DNA of 64,000 nt, from contig NZ_LUKE01000002.1 of NCBI RefSeq assembly GCF_001592735.1, forward strand, positions 1 to 64,000. Reading direction: 5' to 3'. Under the pieces are notes generated by a model. It searched no databases and was not told where the DNA came from. It worked only from the letters and a program-made list of their open reading frames with translations. Positions within the stretch are counted from its first letter, which is position 1. The number at the start of each line of letters is the position of its first letter. This DNA is from Bdellovibrio bacteriovorus. Its GTDB lineage: Bacteria > Bdellovibrionota > Bdellovibrionia > Bdellovibrionales > Bdellovibrionaceae. Positions 1 to 8,531 of this stretch are shown here, in pieces. Position numbers and translations under genes: made by a program.

Positions 1-3
1 TCA

Positions 4-88
4 GTTTTCAAAGAGCGAATTCTTACTCATCATTAATGTTTCGTAATGACGAGGTAGTGTTTTTAACTAAGCCGTTAGGCCTTGTCAA
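4..88 (-). promoter_or_regulatory. Probable rRNA operon promoter and boxA reading out of the left edge
   Basis: On the minus strand a perfect -35 TTGACA (83-88) is followed after 17 bases by TAAAAA (60-65). A long A/T-rich tract upstream (about 100-140) resembles an UP element. Downstream, GCTCTTTGAAAAC (4-16) matches the boxA antitermination element found in rRNA leaders. A strong promoter, UP-like tract and boxA together are typical of an rrn leader, so a 16S rRNA gene is expected just beyond base 1 on the minus strand. The gene itself is not visible. Confidence 0.5.
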
Positions 89-431
89 CACCCAAAAAAT
101 CTTTTTTCAAATTATTTTTAAAATAGTTTTAAAAAAGATTTCTCGCGTTTCTTACGCACCAAAACGCAAAAGCACCCGCTCGAATACAAATCGATTAAGG
201 TAGCTTCTACATCACTTGTTTGGATTCAAACTCGTCGGCGGAAGAGACACGGTTATAAGGGAACTGGGGTTCGGTTGGCAAGAATTATTTATGCTTATAT
301 TAATCGCAATAACATGGCGCTCTCGCCGCAGATTTAGGCAAATGCGTGATTTGAGGGTGTTTTTGCCTAAAATAAAGGCCCTATCTCTTTTACAAGACGG
401 GCCCGGATACAGCCAAAGGCGATTTAATTTC
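89..431. other. Intergenic stretch without a recognisable gene
   Basis: The stretch between the putative rrn promoter and the stress protein gene holds the A/T-rich UP-like tract at about 100-140. The rest has short open frames on both strands with no ribosome-binding site and no recognisable protein features, and no convincing terminator. I see nothing else in it. Confidence 0.5.
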
Positions 432-935
432 TTAATTGAGGTGCACTTTATGGTGCTCTCCCAGAGCTCGGGGGTCTCCAGTAATATAAGCTTTCGCAAA
501 GGCGGCCATTTTAACAACCGTAGAAGACGGAGAATCCCAGTACTCGGCATCCGTCACATCTATCTTTAAAAGAGCGATGTTCGGATCATCAATGCCGCCA
601 GAGAACCACACCTTGTAAGCTTCGCTCCAAAGCTCCTCAAGCTTCGCTCTGTCTTCAACAAGAGCGGCCTTCCCAGAGATAGAAACGTAATGTCCCTTCG
701 GCGAGGCAAAGCTTGCATTTATCTGCGGTTGGGATTGAATATTTTTAGCTAGCTCACAAGAGCGACCAATAATGAACCACAGGTCGCCATCAAATTCCAC
801 GTCTTGAGTGGTTAGAGGACAGCTCTGCAAGGAGCCCTCGGCATTCGTGGACGTTACCATCGCAAACTTGATGTCTTTAATGATCTCACCTAGCTTCTTA
901 ATATCTTCAATAGCAGTCTGATTTGTTGCGATCAT
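432..935 (-). CDS. Pyridoxamine 5'-phosphate oxidase-like general stress protein
   Basis: A 167-residue cytoplasmic protein of the split-barrel flavin-binding family (general stress protein 26 type). The N-terminal half has the pattern KFAMVTSTN followed by SCPLTTQDVEFDGDLWFIIG, which is the usual flavin-fold strand order. The second half has the acidic ELWSEAYKVWFSGG stretch typical of this subfamily. Such proteins bind FMN, FAD or F420, and many have unknown substrates. An upstream in-frame ATG at 1031 exists, but the ATG at 935 has a strong Shine-Dalgarno (GGGGGAGG, four bases upstream) and begins where homology should begin. It is divergent from the peroxiredoxin gene, which fits a stress role. 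Confidence 0.85.
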   Translation of the reverse strand: MIATNQTAIEDIKKLGEIIKDIKFAMVTSTNAEGSLQSCPLTTQDVEFDGDLWFIIGRSCELAKNIQSQPQINASFASPKGHYVSISGKAALVEDRAKLEELWSEAYKVWFSGGIDDPNIALLKIDVTDAEYWDSPSSTVVKMAAFAKAYITGDPRALGEHHKVHLN

Positions 936-1086
936 AAAACCTCCCCCTTTAGAACAACTTAAAACAGGGTGGGAAGAAATCAAAGACGCCTTGTCTTGTG
1001 AAAAACCATAAGAATTGATGTTATAAGGCAAAGATTCTTTCCTTTGGAGTTGAACTTAAAGCCCAAAGACTTCTACAATTTCTTTC

Positions 1087-1599
1087 ATGAAAAACATTAT
1101 TTTGACCACATTATTTAGTTCTCTTTTAGCAACCTCTGTTTTTGCCAAAGATCTGGCGGTGGGCTCAACGGCTCCGCTTTTTAAGGCCACTCTTCATGAT
1201 GGGAAAAGTTTTGACTTAAGACAGCGCCGCGGTTCTTGGACCGTGCTTTATTTCTATCCTAAGGCTGGCACTCCTGGTTGCACCAAGCAAGCTTGCGCGT
1301 TTCGCGATAGCATCGACATCATCCGTAAAGAAGGTGCCGAGGTTTATGGTTTAAGTGCCGACACCAAAGAGGCTCAAGCCGCTTTTCACAAAGAGCATAA
1401 TTTGAACTTCAGCTTAATCGCCGATCCTCAGGGAGAAGTGGTCAAAATGTACGGCAGTCAGATGGAAGGCAAAGAGATGTCCAAACGTTGGACTTTCATT
1501 TTGGATCCCGCCCTAAAAATTCGCGCTATTGAAAAAGACGTGGATCCAGCTTTGGATGCTGAACGTGTCGCTAAAAAAATCGCAGAACTTAAAAAGTAA
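1087..1599 (+). CDS. Exported BCP-type peroxiredoxin
   Basis: A 170-residue thiol peroxidase of the AhpC/TSA family, Bcp/PrxQ branch. A cleavable signal peptide (residues 1-20, ending SVFA) predicts periplasmic location, which is unusual for Bcp. The motif GTPGCTKQACAFRD holds the peroxidatic Cys65 and the resolving Cys70 five residues later, as in atypical 2-Cys PrxQ enzymes. The protein should reduce hydrogen peroxide and organic hydroperoxides. Its electron donor is not encoded nearby. Its stop codon directly abuts the stop of the convergent lipocalin gene, with no bases between them. Confidence 0.88.
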   Translation: MKNIILTTLFSSLLATSVFAKDLAVGSTAPLFKATLHDGKSFDLRQRRGSWTVLYFYPKAGTPGCTKQACAFRDSIDIIRKEGAEVYGLSADTKEAQAAFHKEHNLNFSLIADPQGEVVKMYGSQMEGKEMSKRWTFILDPALKIRAIEKDVDPALDAERVAKKIAELKK

Positions 1600-2139
1600 T
1601 CACCACACCTGCGGAACTTTGCGCAGTTTTGAAACATCAAAACCCAAAGCTTCCGCACGACTGACAAGCCGGGTGTAAATCTCTTCTGGCATTTTTGGCT
1701 GACGTGACATGATCCATACATACGAGCGATCTGGCACGCCAACAAGACTGTAAGAGTAATCTTGAGCGACATCTAAAATCATATAATCAAATTGCAGTGG
1801 CCATATCGGCCGCACCTTCCATTCAGAGTTGGAACGCCCATCGGAAATCCACGCTTCTTGTAAAAATGAAGTCACTTGCCCTTCAGGACTGGAGTGATGA
1901 TGACTGTAGTCGATGTAAATTCTTTTTTCAGCGTCATCCCAACGATAAGACTCTATGGCGTTAACCGCCTCACGTTCGATCATAGTGGGGATATTGGCAA
2001 TCACATACCAATCACCCATATAGCGATGGATCTCTATCGAGGTGCTGGGTTTAAGTTCTTTATGTTCTTGCAAAGAAGACGTCGCGCATCCCAAGATCAA
2101 CGACGACATCACCAAAAGAGCCATCAGTTTCATATTCAA
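1600..2139 (-). CDS. blc: Bacterial lipocalin (Blc-like) lipoprotein
   Basis: A 179-residue lipoprotein with lipobox LILGC (Cys18). The lipocalin signature is clear: YMGDWYVIANIPTMIE near residue 40 (GxW motif) and the later strand block YMILDVAQDYSYSLVG. The C-terminal helix region with MSRQPKMPEE matches bacterial Blc. These outer-membrane lipocalins bind lysophospholipids or fatty acids and are associated with envelope stress or starvation. Length is close to the family norm (about 175). Coding sequence ends convergently on the peroxiredoxin gene. Confidence 0.88.
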   Translation of the reverse strand: MNMKLMALLVMSSLILGCATSSLQEHKELKPSTSIEIHRYMGDWYVIANIPTMIEREAVNAIESYRWDDAEKRIYIDYSHHHSSPEGQVTSFLQEAWISDGRSNSEWKVRPIWPLQFDYMILDVAQDYSYSLVGVPDRSYVWIMSRQPKMPEEIYTRLVSRAEALGFDVSKLRKVPQVW

Positions 2140-2220
2140 AATAATACCTGAGGAGATGAGTTCCTTCGAAGAAATCCAAGGGAATTCAGACTTAGGCCCT
2201 AACGCTCAGCTGCAATACTT

Positions 2221-2706
2221 TTATTTAACACATTCAAAACTTAAATCTGAATACACGGTGGCCGCAGTGCCTTCCGTTTTACCCAGCTGAGTTTTGAGAA
2301 TTTTGTATCCGGTCATTTTTCTTTCGCGACAGAATTGCCCCATCACAGCTTCAATATTTTCCTGGGACGCTTCACCTTCAACTCGGACCGTTCCTCCTGC
2401 AGGAGACGTCGTATTTGCTGAAAGGATCTTGATTGAAGTCGCTGCCGGGGCTTCGCTGAGCTTTGATTTTTCAGTCTCTACCTGTAGGTCTCTTTTTTTC
2501 TTTTCGATGCGTTCTTTCAACGAAACAAAGTTCGGATCGGTCTTCCCCGCCTCTTCAATACACTCAAGTTGTTCTAAGGAAAGATCTTTCAAATAATAAG
2601 TGTCAATATCGATATGACATTGGTTCACGGCCTTTTTATTGGCTTTATAGCTCGCGCAAGAACTTAAGAATAAAAACAACGGCAAGAGCAGAACAAGATT
2701 TCTCAT
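2221..2706 (-). CDS. Small lipoprotein of unknown function
   Basis: A 161-residue predicted lipoprotein (lipobox FLSSC, Cys17). After an N-terminal Cys-containing segment there is a charged coiled-coil-like helix (about residues 55-85, rich in Glu and Lys). A C-terminal mixed domain has two further Cys (near residues 125 and 158) that could form a disulfide. I do not recognise a family. The start has a GGAG-type Shine-Dalgarno. It lies upstream of the lipocalin in the same direction, 81 bases away, and could be co-transcribed with it. Confidence 0.75.
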   Translation of the reverse strand: MRNLVLLLPLFLFLSSCASYKANKKAVNQCHIDIDTYYLKDLSLEQLECIEEAGKTDPNFVSLKERIEKKKRDLQVETEKSKLSEAPAATSIKILSANTTSPAGGTVRVEGEASQENIEAVMGQFCRERKMTGYKILKTQLGKTEGTAATVYSDLSFECVK

Positions 2707-2905
2707 GGAGTCTCCTTACTGTTGATTTAACGATAGTGAAAAATCCGGGTCAAGGAGTGCGCTTTATCACCCCGACCAAGTATTTCACGCCTAGAAACAA
2801 TATTAGTCACTGAGACTTGGGGGTCTCAATATGAAACAGTGCCCGCGATTTAGATGACTTTAAGTGGGCCTTAGCTTTGCACCATAAGGCCTTAAGGAGT
2901 CATTT

Positions 2906-5041
2906 ATGAAATTCAGGGAAATCAAATGGTTCGTGGTCATTCAAGCCCTTGCTGCCCTGTTTGTATTTTGGGGTGCTCGCGCTGAAGCCCAAAGCCAAAG
3001 CGGTGAACGACGCCAATTCCTTTTTAATTTGGGCTTTGAGGATTATTCCAAGCAGATCCGCGAGGCTTTAGATAAAGGCGCTTTTGAGCATGAACTCAAC
3101 CGTCGCCAGATGAATCGTAACGCATTAATGTATGAGTCAATCAACGCGTCCCGCGAATTATCTATTTTTATTTGGAACGCCTTAGACTCTCAAAACTTAA
3201 CCGAGCAAAAGCTGGAAGTCCTGAGCCAGTTCACAGCCAAAATGCTGGCTCTAAAGCCTTTGGCGCCAGAAACAGACTTCCCCATCGAGATCATGGAACT
3301 TGCCGACAATGAGCGCGATATCGAATTGGCGAAGTGGCTTGATAAACAACGCCGCCTGCAAATGGAAACTCACACTCGCAAAATAGTGGCTGATATCGGA
3401 TTTCTTTTAGCTGAACCAGGAAAAGAGCTTTCGTCTCAAGAACTTTCCAAAGTTTATAAATTAGCTTCCGTCATCGTGGAGCGCACCTATTTAGACGAAC
3501 TTATCGGCAACACCCGATTTTTTGGTCGCAGTCTTTTAGCGCTTTTAGCCCGTGAAGAAAAGATCGGTCGCTTGGTAGCCAAAGATACTTTAGCTCGCGT
3601 GGGAGCTCTGTTAAAAAAAGCCTATGGTCTAAGAGTTGAGAATTTTATCGGCGACACCATGGTGATGGACGGTAAAGACGGCGATAAATTAGTAAAAATC
3701 AAGGACGGCACGCAGATGTTAACAAAAAACCTTTCTGCTGAATCATTGACGATTTCTATTGCCGCAATTCCTAAGAATCTTATTTTGCGCTGGAAAGCTC
3801 GTTTTAAAGGTTTAGTGGGGAATCCTTTATCTTCTCCGTTTTACGTTTCGGCACATGATGTAGCCTCGGGGATTACTTTAAATCATCGCGTGCGCGATTT
3901 AGTTTCACAAAGCGATACCATGATTGAAACCGGACTTTCCCATATCGTTTATTATCAAATAAAAGAAGATCCCCGCACCGGCATTAAAATGCCACGCGTG
4001 ATTCACAACTATCCAAGTGCTGTGGCCGATGCTTCGGAAAAAACAGCCAACACGGGCGGTGTCATCATCACTTATCCTGAGCAAGTGATCGATCGCTCCC
4101 ACCATTCTCAAGTTTATTTTGCACACTTCAATGAAGAGCGCTTTAAAACCGAGGCACAAAAATATATCGCGGCTCACGGGTATTCGCCGGAGTTCTTTAA
4201 AGACACCATTCAGTTAGAGCTTTCAGCGGACGGAACACCAACAAAATCCGAAAATGCGGTTTCTAAACCTTGGAAGACAAAAATTTCTGAAAATGATTTC
4301 CGTGATCTTCATGCTGAAACTGATGCCAAGGTATGGAGCGAGAAAGTCCTAAAGCGCTTTACGAAAACATTAGAGAATTTTTCGTTACGAGGTGTCACCT
4401 TTCATTGGCCGGACCCCTATGATTTTTATATCTTAGACTCTGCTTATTGTTCACAAACCGGCGAAATGGCCATGCAGGAAGCAGTGAATTTACCGCTAGA
4501 AATGCAAAAATCATCTTGGCACTGGGGTTTAAAGGCCTTGGCTAAGATTGGTGCTTTGGGTGAATACTTAGAAAAATCAGAGCGCTGGGCCGCCTTAGGA
4601 AAGAAACTAAAATCTTTGCCCGGCGTTGAGAAATCTTTAAAGATCACTCAAATCCGCATTATGGCTCCGTCAAATCTTGTGATTCAAAAATACATGGATG
4701 GCGAACGCATCCCCTTGCGCAGCTTAAACTTAGAACAAAGATTTTCGACTTCATATGGAAGCTATCGTGAGTTTAACGAAATGCGTGTTCGTCAGCTAGA
4801 AAATATTTTGCCCCGCTCAAACCCCGAATTTAAGGTTCTTGAAACTAAATTCATTGATCCCGTTCGCAGCTTTGCCGCTTCGGTCCGGGACATTGAGTAT
4901 TCATTTGTGATGAGAGCTTCGCGAGGATTAACGACTCATATCGATGTCAGCCATATTGCGGCTGAAGGTGGTCGTTTGGGAGATCAAAATCTCAATCGAT
5001 ATAATCACGGCCTATTACAATGTAAGCGTGTGTTTCAATAA
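2906..5041 (+). CDS. Large exported protein with possible YiiX-type permuted papain-like fold
   Basis: A 711-residue protein with a signal peptide (about residues 1-29). The first 300 residues are mostly helical and unrecognised. From about residue 310 the pattern suggests a circularly permuted NlpC/P60 (YiiX/YebB-like) domain. His346 lies in GLSHIVYY, Cys515 in SAYCSQTGEMA, and a later MAPSNLV segment resembles the PSDL-type segment that follows the Cys in such enzymes. Members are amidases or lipid hydrolases. The His-Cys spacing (169 residues) is long because of an insertion. Function is inference. The gene is monocistronic, with a strong terminator right after it. Confidence 0.6.
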   Translation: MKFREIKWFVVIQALAALFVFWGARAEAQSQSGERRQFLFNLGFEDYSKQIREALDKGAFEHELNRRQMNRNALMYESINASRELSIFIWNALDSQNLTEQKLEVLSQFTAKMLALKPLAPETDFPIEIMELADNERDIELAKWLDKQRRLQMETHTRKIVADIGFLLAEPGKELSSQELSKVYKLASVIVERTYLDELIGNTRFFGRSLLALLAREEKIGRLVAKDTLARVGALLKKAYGLRVENFIGDTMVMDGKDGDKLVKIKDGTQMLTKNLSAESLTISIAAIPKNLILRWKARFKGLVGNPLSSPFYVSAHDVASGITLNHRVRDLVSQSDTMIETGLSHIVYYQIKEDPRTGIKMPRVIHNYPSAVADASEKTANTGGVIITYPEQVIDRSHHSQVYFAHFNEERFKTEAQKYIAAHGYSPEFFKDTIQLELSADGTPTKSENAVSKPWKTKISENDFRDLHAETDAKVWSEKVLKRFTKTLENFSLRGVTFHWPDPYDFYILDSAYCSQTGEMAMQEAVNLPLEMQKSSWHWGLKALAKIGALGEYLEKSERWAALGKKLKSLPGVEKSLKITQIRIMAPSNLVIQKYMDGERIPLRSLNLEQRFSTSYGSYREFNEMRVRQLENILPRSNPEFKVLETKFIDPVRSFAASVRDIEYSFVMRASRGLTTHIDVSHIAAEGGRLGDQNLNRYNHGLLQCKRVFQ

Positions 5042-5045
5042 TTAA

Positions 5046-5080
5046 TAAACCCACGAGATATCTCCCGTGGGTTTATTTTT
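5046..5080. terminator. Bidirectional rho-independent terminator
   Basis: The arms TAAACCCACG (5046-5055) and CGTGGGTTTA (5066-5075) form a perfect 10-base-pair stem around a 10-base loop, followed by TTTTT. The matching A-run on the other side makes it usable by both convergent genes (ending at 5041 and 5093). Confidence 0.9.
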
Positions 5081-5092
5081 AACTGCTAAAAA

Positions 5093-5713
5093 CTAATAAC
5101 AGAATTTTGCGCCTTCTTTAGGACTGCAACCTGGCCAATTTAAGCTTTGGCATGAACTGTTTCTTTCCGTTTTCCAGCTGCCATCCGCTGTACAGTACTG
5201 CCAATATTCACTGTTAACATCGGCGGCCTGGGCGTTGAACTCGCGAGTCATCGCTACCAGCAACGCACGACCTTGTTTTTCAGACAGATCGAGTTTTTGT
5301 GAAGCTGTTTTCACACTTTGTTCTGACGGTGGTTGGTGATTCACCATGGCTTTAAAGTCGTCGTCATTTAAACCTAGCGCGCGGAACGGTGTCAGACCTT
5401 GGGTCTCTGCTTTAGCAAAAGCATCCACGAGTTTAGCCGCTGTTGCCGTTGGGATTTGGTAACGAGATGCCAGATCACTGGCATCAGACGCGGCCGTGGC
5501 ATTTGCTTGCTCCATATCCCCCCAGCATCCCCAACGATCACAACGGTGATGTGGTGGACGGCGATGACGGTGATGATCGCCATGATGATGACCGCGACCA
5601 ATACCGATCCCGATACCCACGCCGATAGCACCCGCCCCGATTTCACGAGCGGTACAGCCCGTTCCGAAAATACCCGCACAAATAACCAATGCATAAAGAA
5701 TCAAATTTTTCAT
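5093..5713 (-). CDS. His-rich glycine-zipper lipoprotein of unknown function
   Basis: A 206-residue lipoprotein (lipobox FGTGC, Cys20). It continues with a Gly-rich stretch (residues 24-41, alternating G and hydrophobic residues). A strongly His/Arg/Pro-rich segment follows at about 42-60, with around ten His, then CDRWGCW. A helical domain (70-155) follows, and a Cys-rich tail with four Cys at about 173-205. The His cluster could bind Ni, Cu or Zn, but this is inference. No family recognised. It shares the terminator at 5046-5080 with the preceding convergent gene. Confidence 0.75.
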   Translation of the reverse strand: MKNLILYALVICAGIFGTGCTAREIGAGAIGVGIGIGIGRGHHHGDHHRHRRPPHHRCDRWGCWGDMEQANATAASDASDLASRYQIPTATAAKLVDAFAKAETQGLTPFRALGLNDDDFKAMVNHQPPSEQSVKTASQKLDLSEKQGRALLVAMTREFNAQAADVNSEYWQYCTADGSWKTERNSSCQSLNWPGCSPKEGAKFCY

Positions 5714-5835
5714 ATGAAAAATCCCCTTTCAAATTGGCACCAAGTAAACCCGACAATGAGGTGTCTGACGAGAAGACTTTTAACAATTTTTTGCGCGGGG
5801 TTATCCTAGGGGATGCAAAGATTTTATTTTCGCAA

Positions 5836-6921
5836 TTAACGAAGGGCGGGGCTTAAGCGCAGCATCTGCTTTTGTTGCTTAGAGAAATGCGGGGTTTCAT
5901 CATGAATTCCCGGATCCATCATGTTAGCACCAGTGATGATTTCAGAGGTGTCATCCAATTTATCATACACCGCACCGATTCCGTAATAGCCGTCATCTTT
6001 GGTATGAAACAATCCCAAGTAATGGCCAATTTCGTGAGCTAAGATTTTACCTTGGTTTTCCAAACTGATTTCATCTCCACGTTGATCGGCATACATTGAA
6101 ACAAAGCAAGCATGTCTTGTTTTTAAATCAATAGCCCCACCAATACACGCCAGACCATTAATAGGCTTATTCTGGTATTGCATGGAAGGCATCATGTACA
6201 CATTGACGGCATCCGATTGGTTTTTAGACTCTGCAATGGCGACCATTTCAGAGGGCAAATCCATGGGTTCTGGTGTTTTTTGAGCGAGCATGGTGATTGA
6301 AAGAGTTCTTAAGTTTAATCCAGCTTCAGCAAGACTTTCTTTGGCCCGAGCGATGACTTTTTCAACATGTCCCTTTTCTCGCGTCCAATAACTGTCTGGT
6401 GAAATAAGCACTCGAATATCGACATTGTTTTTTGCAAGCTCTTCTTGAGACTTCACGACAATTTCAAAAGACACCGATTTCATCAACGGCTGATAGTGAG
6501 TGAGTGTGCGCATCTTCCACAATCCGGCCCGAGGCGCCCCGAGGATGGGGTTATTAGGAACCAAGGTAGAACTCATACCTTTAATGACGGCCAAGGTGCG
6601 ATTAAGGCTTAAAACATTTCTTAAGATGGGTTGACTGTATGGTGTCAGTTTTTTTCCCGAATCACTTTGCACAAAGTACGTTCCATCCGGTGCAATCAAA
6701 TCTGTCACTTGAATAAATTCTTCAGGAGAACTAAAGGCGTTGATCTGAAAACTGGCTGTGTTTGCGGGTATTTCAAAATCCACCCACTCACTCACCCAGT
6801 AGGACCCTTCTTTAACAATTTTGATGTCTTTTATGTCTTGGTAGGTGGCCGCTAGAACGAAAGAACTTTGCAGTCCGAGGGTAAGTATAAAAATATATAG
6901 AATTCTTGCAATCGACATCAT
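5836..6921 (-). CDS. Secreted zinc metalloprotease (metzincin)
   Basis: A 361-residue exported protease with a signal peptide (about 1-25). The metzincin zinc site HEIGHYLGLFH occupies residues 296-306 (ligands His296, His300, His306; general base Glu297). A Met-turn GANMMDP follows at 331-337, about 30 residues later, as expected for the clan. The N-terminal 150 residues look like a beta-rich prodomain or substrate-binding domain. Bdellovibrio-type predators export many such enzymes for prey digestion, but no prey-specific signal is visible here. Two ATGs in tandem at the start (6921 and 6918) are equally plausible. Confidence 0.88.
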   Translation of the reverse strand: MMSIARILYIFILTLGLQSSFVLAATYQDIKDIKIVKEGSYWVSEWVDFEIPANTASFQINAFSSPEEFIQVTDLIAPDGTYFVQSDSGKKLTPYSQPILRNVLSLNRTLAVIKGMSSTLVPNNPILGAPRAGLWKMRTLTHYQPLMKSVSFEIVVKSQEELAKNNVDIRVLISPDSYWTREKGHVEKVIARAKESLAEAGLNLRTLSITMLAQKTPEPMDLPSEMVAIAESKNQSDAVNVYMMPSMQYQNKPINGLACIGGAIDLKTRHACFVSMYADQRGDEISLENQGKILAHEIGHYLGLFHTKDDGYYGIGAVYDKLDDTSEIITGANMMDPGIHDETPHFSKQQKQMLRLSPALR

Positions 6922-7011
6922 GGCCTATGATTAGCAATTCCAGGTCCACATTTAACGGCGCTCTAGAGGGCCTTTAATCCTCTTTAAGCGCTGGTGACCA
7001 TTAATGTCTGG

Positions 7012-7761
7012 TCAGGGTTGCAAAATTGGAACTGCGACCGAATCTTCTAGCAATTTAGAGGGCATGCCTTCTTCGCACCATTGCTGAATAAATGTCGCAT
7101 CTTGAGGGGCATCCGAGATATACCGGGGACTCCCAAATTCAACCTCCACTTTCAAAGGAGCCCCCTTCATCAGCGTGAAAAGATGCAAAACTAAATTGTC
7201 CTTATCGATATAAGCCGCTTTTCTAAGTGGCGCATACATTATGCGGATGGGTATGACTGGAATTTTATATTCTTGAGCTATTTCAAAAACACCGCGACGC
7301 CAAGATTCGGACTTCACGATTTTCGTGGTGCCAGAAGGAAAGACGGCGATACTTTTTCTTTCTTTAATAATGGCTTGCGCGATAGATTCTCGCACGGCTT
7401 GACGGGATTTTTTGCATCCGCGCCTTACAAAGACGGTTCCAATTCTTTGCGCGGCTCTGCCGATCAAAGGCCACGCGGCGACCTCGGCCTTACTGACAAA
7501 ACTGGCTTGCGGAACTTTGCACATGATCACTGGAATATCCAGATAGCTAATATGATTACTAACGAAAATGGTGGGAGTTTTCTCTGCCGCCGCCCCGGGA
7601 TTTTTAACTTGGATCTGAAGTCCTAGATGTGTCGTGAGCTCGCGCATGTAGCGGGTTTTAAGCTGCTCGTAATCAGCCCCTTCGATATCGGAAATTTTTA
7701 GATATCGCATAAGCTTCGAAAAGACGTGAATGGTTTTTTTGGATTGATTCAAAAAATTCAT
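7012..7761 (-). CDS. 1-acyl-sn-glycerol-3-phosphate acyltransferase (PlsC family)
   Basis: A 249-residue lysophospholipid acyltransferase-family protein. The catalytic NHISYLD (NHx4D, residues 69-75) and the substrate-binding block FPSGTT (141-146) are present. The canonical block is FPEGTR, so Glu is replaced by Ser and Arg by Thr. A conserved VPVIPIRI-like strand follows. The usual reaction acylates lysophosphatidic acid at the inner membrane. The altered block III suggests a different acceptor, for example another lysolipid or an ornithine lipid precursor. There is no long membrane helix, so it is probably a peripheral enzyme. Confidence 0.83.
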   Translation of the reverse strand: MNFLNQSKKTIHVFSKLMRYLKISDIEGADYEQLKTRYMRELTTHLGLQIQVKNPGAAAEKTPTIFVSNHISYLDIPVIMCKVPQASFVSKAEVAAWPLIGRAAQRIGTVFVRRGCKKSRQAVRESIAQAIIKERKSIAVFPSGTTKIVKSESWRRGVFEIAQEYKIPVIPIRIMYAPLRKAAYIDKDNLVLHLFTLMKGAPLKVEVEFGSPRYISDAPQDATFIQQWCEEGMPSKLLEDSVAVPILQP

Positions 7762-7833
7762 AGGCTCTCCTCACGAAGAGCCTATTACGAATTCATTTCT
7801 TTAAATGACAAGATTTTGTTAGGCCGTCAGATC

Positions 7834-8241
7834 TTAAAGATCCCAATCGCCCGCGGCCTCGGGTTGGTAACGAATGCCGGTGACTTGAAGTTCACGCTTT
7901 TGTCCGTTGGGCATGGGCCACTGAATTGTTTGCCCCACTTTTAATCCAATCAAGGCAATTCCCACCGGAGCCAAAATAGAGACTTTCCCCTTGGTCACAT
8001 CGGCGTCTTTAGGAAAGACTAACGTGATCTGAGACTCTTTATGGGTGTCATGGTCGACAAACTGCACGGTCGAGTTCATGGTGACGACATCATGAGGCAC
8101 TTCTTTTTGAGGCACCACCGTCGCCCGCGCAAGTTCTTCTTCTAAAACTGCCGCATTGCTACTTTCTGTGTGCTGCAAAAGAAGCGCTAAACGTTCGTAG
8201 TCTTGATCTGTAATAACTAAAGATGAGTTTTGAGCCATCAT
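7834..8241 (-). CDS. rnk: Rnk/GreA-C-terminal-domain transcription regulator
   Basis: A 135-residue protein with the layout of Rnk. A short N-terminal helical part (1-45) is followed by a GreA/GreB C-terminal-like domain (about 50-130) containing VSILAPVGIALIGLKVGQ, the strand-turn typical of the family. Rnk binds RNA polymerase in the secondary channel region and, in E. coli, affects nucleoside diphosphate kinase levels. A very strong Shine-Dalgarno (AAGGAGG) precedes the start. Its 5' leader holds a perfect stem-loop (8294-8315). Neighbours are hemerythrin and small stress-type genes. Confidence 0.85.
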   Translation of the reverse strand: MMAQNSSLVITDQDYERLALLLQHTESSNAAVLEEELARATVVPQKEVPHDVVTMNSTVQFVDHDTHKESQITLVFPKDADVTKGKVSILAPVGIALIGLKVGQTIQWPMPNGQKRELQVTGIRYQPEAAGDWDL

Positions 8242-8293
8242 AAGGACCTCCTTAAAAAATACTGTGAATCAATTGTAAAAAAAACCTGTGAGC

Positions 8294-8315
8294 TAAGTCA
8301 GCCGTAGCTGACTTA
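8294..8315 (-). promoter_or_regulatory. Perfect stem-loop in the rnk leader
   Basis: The arms TAAGTCAGC and GCTGACTTA form a nine-base-pair stem closed by a four-base loop. On the minus strand a run of eight T follows about ten bases later, before the rnk Shine-Dalgarno. It may be an attenuator or the end of an upstream transcript. The spacing to the T-run is longer than in a standard terminator. Confidence 0.4.
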
Positions 8316-8364
8316 AATAATAGAAGCCGTCACCCGATCAAGAAATCGCGTGTGAGCGGTGAAA

Positions 8365-8496
8365 TTAGAATGAAGAAAGGACTTTGAACACTTCATCAGT
8401 GATGAGTCTATCGAAAAACTCCGAAAAAGACAAAGGCCAATCGACTTTGGTCTCAAAAGAGTTCCTTGTGAAGAGTTCAATAATGGGCGGCAGGCG
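8365..8496 (-). pseudogene. Possible 3' remnant of a lost gene
   Basis: A 43-codon open frame reads like genuine protein (the tail contains WPLSFSEFFDRLITDEVF). It has an in-frame stop immediately upstream (TAA, 8497-8499) and no ATG, GTG or TTG start. It lies between the terminator at 8502-8531 and the rnk leader hairpin. It may be the tail of a decayed gene. A small gene using an unusual start is less likely. Confidence 0.25.
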
Positions 8497-8501
8497 TTAG
8501 A

Positions 8502-8531
8502 TAAAAAGGGCGGGTTAGACCGCCCTTTTTA
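8502..8531. terminator. Rho-independent terminator
   Basis: AAAAAGGGCGG (8503-8513) pairs with CCGCCCTTTTT (8520-8530) around a six-base loop. It lies directly after the stop of the small membrane protein gene at 8532 (minus strand), so it ends that transcript. Its symmetry also allows use on the plus strand. Confidence 0.9.

Noticed and set aside
212-569. Overlapping open frames on both strands near the left end
   Set aside because: No ribosome-binding site, no protein character, and they antiparallel each other; treated as non-coding.
5399-5809. Plus-strand frame opposite the His-rich lipoprotein
   Set aside because: It mirrors the His/Gly-rich repeats on the other strand and has no ribosome-binding site.
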